Shown: in pieces, positions 61,446 to 64,000 of the stretch
How the letters are laid out: every line of letters starts with the position of its first letter
Position numbering within the stretch: the stretch's first letter is position 1
NCBI RefSeq assembly: GCF_042453785.1
Contig: NC_091674.1
Location: 31,383,501 to 31,447,500 of the forward strand
Direction of reading: 5' to 3'
DNA: 64,000 bases
Source: Malus domestica
Lineage: Eukaryota; Streptophyta; Magnoliopsida; Rosales; Rosaceae
The notes under the pieces: generated by a model
Seen by the model: the letters and a program-made list of their open reading frames with translations, nothing else
Databases searched by the model: none
Told to the model about the DNA's origin: nothing
Program-made: the position numbers and the translations under genes

Positions 61446-62144
61446 CTAAGAGGCACTTGAGCATCCATTCCGACATGAAAGTTGGTAAAGAAAACGTCAT
61501 AACTTAAGAAGAAATGCTTCAACCTTGTTATAAACAATAGAGAGTCTTAAGGAAGGAACCCTAACATCAAGTTTTCAGGAATAATAAATCTACGCTAGCA
61601 ATGGTATTCCGAACATAGAGACGTAACAAGTAGCATGTTAAAATGTAGGATTCAGATCAAGAGTCAAGAGTCACATTAAAAAGATGATATCTCTTCTCTT
61701 TCTTGTTATAAATTGTTGGAAATCGGAATGAGAGAAATGAGAAGATGTTACCTTGTGGTTGTGGTTGGAGAAGGAACAGAGGGAGGATGTCTTCCGGGCA
61801 AAGGTATTTTCAAGGTGTTCAAAGCGAACATTTGAAGATCCGTAGCAAACCCATTCATCCTTTTAATGTCACACACCTGTTTAGTGTTTACCATTTATCA
61901 ATTCCATACCAATTTTTGGCAATTAAGACTAGTAAGCACTAAACGTAATTAGGAACAATGCGCAGGCAGGGCAGGAAGCTAATTAAAAAAGGTATATCAG
62001 AGAAAAATTGGAAACCTCGACGCCGTATTTGATGGCAACGCCGGCCAGTGTGTCCATCTTTGAGACTTGGTGCTCTATGTAATTCTTGCCGCCGCCGCCT
62101 CCTCCTCCATTATTCTCGGCCGACCTTGTATTGGAAGGAGACAT
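60576..62144 (-). CDS. LysM domain-containing protein
   Basis: Exons 62016-62144, 61752-61876, 60576-61368 on the minus strand; 348 residues, GT-AG introns, frame kept. It starts MSPSNTRSAENN with a Gly7 run. One LysM domain (about residues 23-70): YIEHQVSKMDTLAGVAIKYG, VEVCDIKRMN, GFATDLQMFALNTLKIPLPG. The rest is a Ser-rich, probably disordered tail with repeated Arg/Lys-Ser-Ser motifs (RSRSSESF, KKSRHSSIDLL, RQKSSSRASL) suggesting phosphorylation. No signal peptide or membrane segment is visible, so it belongs to the intracellular plant LysM proteins rather than to chitin receptors. Molecular role unknown. A short GA tract (61425-61445) lies in intron 2. Confidence 0.93.
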
Positions 62145-63000
62145 AATTGATATGCCTCTTCTTCTCCGATCTCTCGTCCCTTGGCAGCTGTAGCCGAGTG
62201 CCGAGTGCCGAGTGCCTCAAATCCAATCCAAATCCAATGGGACTTCGGGGGTAAGAGAGTTTTTCAGAAAGCAAACTGACACAAAACCAGATCCATACAG
62301 TAATACAAGAGAAAGAATAAAAATAATATTAAATTGTAAAGAAAAATCAAGTCCACAAAAAAGTCAAATACTTGGCCTTCTTCTTCTTCTTGTATGGTGA
62401 TGGTGATGGTGATTGTGCTGCTGGAGAAGAAGCATCAGGCAGACAGTTGTTATTTGATTTTTCAAACATTCAAAATAAAATAATAATATTATATTTTCCT
62501 TTGACGCGGAATGACAGAGTTGAGTTGAGTTGATGGAGGACTTGAGGAGGACAGCGGACAAGAGAGAGAGGGAGAAGCCGAACCGACTACCGACACATCT
62601 CTCAGGCTCAGCAGCAGTAACACTCAATCATTTTTTTCATTTTATTTTTATGCCTAATATTAGATTATTAGAGAATCACCTATCTGTTCTTCTTTCATTT
62701 TCTATCTCTTTTCTTCATTTGTGCAATTCTTGGCTTTGATTGGTCTAATAGGGCACTCTTCCGGAGCAGATTTATGTGGTGATACAGTAGTTGAAAAATA
62801 ATTTTTATTGAAAAAAAAAAAAAACTAGGATTTAAACCTTGTAGTGAAGTCTTTTAGTATTTTAAGCTCAAAATTAAAAATTTCGCCCTTTTTCATTAAT
62901 TGTTAGTATATTAGGCTTGCATATGAGACTAAAACGATAAAATTAGCCTCACATGTAGCATCACACACTAACAAAAGGAGGGTTCAACTTTAGCCTAGGG
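62145..63000. other. 5' region of the LysM gene and intergenic
   Basis: Promoter and 5' UTR side of the minus-strand LysM gene, with a short CTT/CAC-rich patch at 62380-62425. No other gene is supported. Confidence 0.5.
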
Positions 63001-63160
63001 TAATGTTAGGGTGACTAAATTTAAAAACAAAATTAGCAAACTAAATGATGTGTCACCAATAAGAATGAGCACGTTTATCAACGGTTAAGGAATAAACCAA
63101 CTCTCAACTTCAATGTAGTTTAGTTTTAAAAAAATTTCTCCAAATTTAATCTCCCTAGTC
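63001..63160. mobile_element. MITE, same family as 28105 and 48298
   Basis: Starts near 'gggtaatgttagggtgacta', with 'gcaaactaaatgatgtgtca' and 'ccaataagaatgagcacgtt' shared almost word for word with 28115-28180. The right end is diverged. Confidence 0.65.
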
Positions 63161-64000
63161 TCCAAATTTATCACATGTTAGTAATTAACAAAAAATTAGA
63201 TAAAATCTTTAATTTTACACATAAATCTTAACAAACTTCACCTCTTACCATAATTTTTTTTCTATCTTAGCATTTTGTATCGTACGATAAAGTCACGCGA
63301 AGGAACGACTCTCCCAGTCCCACCTCCGGGCCCCACCCTCCTTCTCGTAGTCGTATGCGTATATGTATTTGCATTCCCACTTAGACTTGCTTCCCCCTAC
63401 ATAAGGTTGGAAGCTTTTTTTTTTTTTTTTTTTTCGAGAAGAGCACAACGGGGGCACAAGGAGGAGGAGAAAAAGAGGGACAATGTTGAACTATTTCATT
63501 AATGCATGTGATAGAGAATAGAATTCTCTCATCTCCTTTTATATTCTCATCTCATTTCCTTCTTTCTTCTCACATTTTGCTTTTTGTCTTTTTGTTTCTA
63601 TAAAAAAATCAATACAAGATGTTGACGTACCTTAATCGTAACCGTTCAAGTAAAAGATAATGAATGAAGAGAAAAAATCATTCTACGTGATATAGACCTA
63701 CCGACTCAACTTCATCACAATAAGTTAGTAAGTCATCCTAACATAGATATATAAATATATAGGTAAAGTGATGATTTAGTCCCTGAACTATCAACTCAGT
63801 AAAAATTAGGTTCTTAAATTATTTTTTCAGTAATAAGTCCCTAAATTCATTAAAAATTGCTAATGTCATCCCTACTAACTATTATATTCAAAGTTATTTT
63901 ATTTAATTTTTCGTCATTTAAGTCACTTGACACACTTTAGAGTGTAATATTGTTCTTTTCTCGCCTATAAGCCCTTAACATTTAATATAGATTGCAAATC
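63161..64000. other. Intergenic to the window end, with a possible element start
   Basis: A 20-base T run lies at 63415-63434. From about 63755, 'gatgatttagtccctgaact' and 'aataagtccctaaattcat' recall the ends of MULE-type elements, but the other end would lie beyond 64000. No gene is supported. Confidence 0.4.

Overview
This is nuclear DNA from a flowering plant. The genes have short exons with GT-AG introns and are plant-specific families. LTR retrotransposons, a SINE, MULE- and hAT-type elements and many MITEs lie between them. Several MITEs (for example 40436-40580) look like very common repeats of Rosaceae, and I lean to the apple/pear group; that is from memory and untested.

Layout. 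1-6110 (+) holds the last 12 exons of a CCR4-NOT subunit 3 (NOT3) gene whose 5' end is outside the window. From about 6588 to 28097 lies one AT-rich satellite array of about 322-bp monomers, roughly 53 copies. It is interrupted by two solo-LTR-like insertions (12334-14740 and 16986-19116), the first carrying a nested Au-type SINE. At least five monomer variants exist, and a four-monomer cassette recurs in the same order three times. 28100-32490 holds two MITEs and a KIP1-like gene (-) with a 40-nt first exon. 32498-34396 is a complete non-autonomous Copia-type element: two near-identical LTRs, a primer-binding site, a gag gene, no pol, and an antisense fragment resembling the tail of a poly(A)-binding protein.

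35917-39065 (-) is a full FEY-type short-chain dehydrogenase gene in eight exons. After a cluster of three MITEs comes a single-exon DUF4408/DUF761 membrane protein gene (41822-42952, -). About 43000-54150 has no gene I can support. It holds MITEs, GA/CT tracts, a hAT element with an 8-bp target duplication, and a 936-bp MULE-like foldback element with a 9-bp duplication and a purine/pyrimidine core.

54159-62144 is gene-dense: an AGD15-like ARF-GAP (-), a BolA-like protein (-), tRNA-Phe(GAA) (-), a 5'-truncated RTM2/HSP20-like gene (-), the PP1 inhibitor INH3 (+) and a LysM-domain protein (-). The last 1.85 kb is intergenic with MITE remnants.

The genes are unrelated housekeeping and regulatory functions (mRNA deadenylation, vesicle traffic, Fe-S/redox, phosphatase control) and form no pathway cluster. 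The unusual content is the satellite block and the mobile elements.
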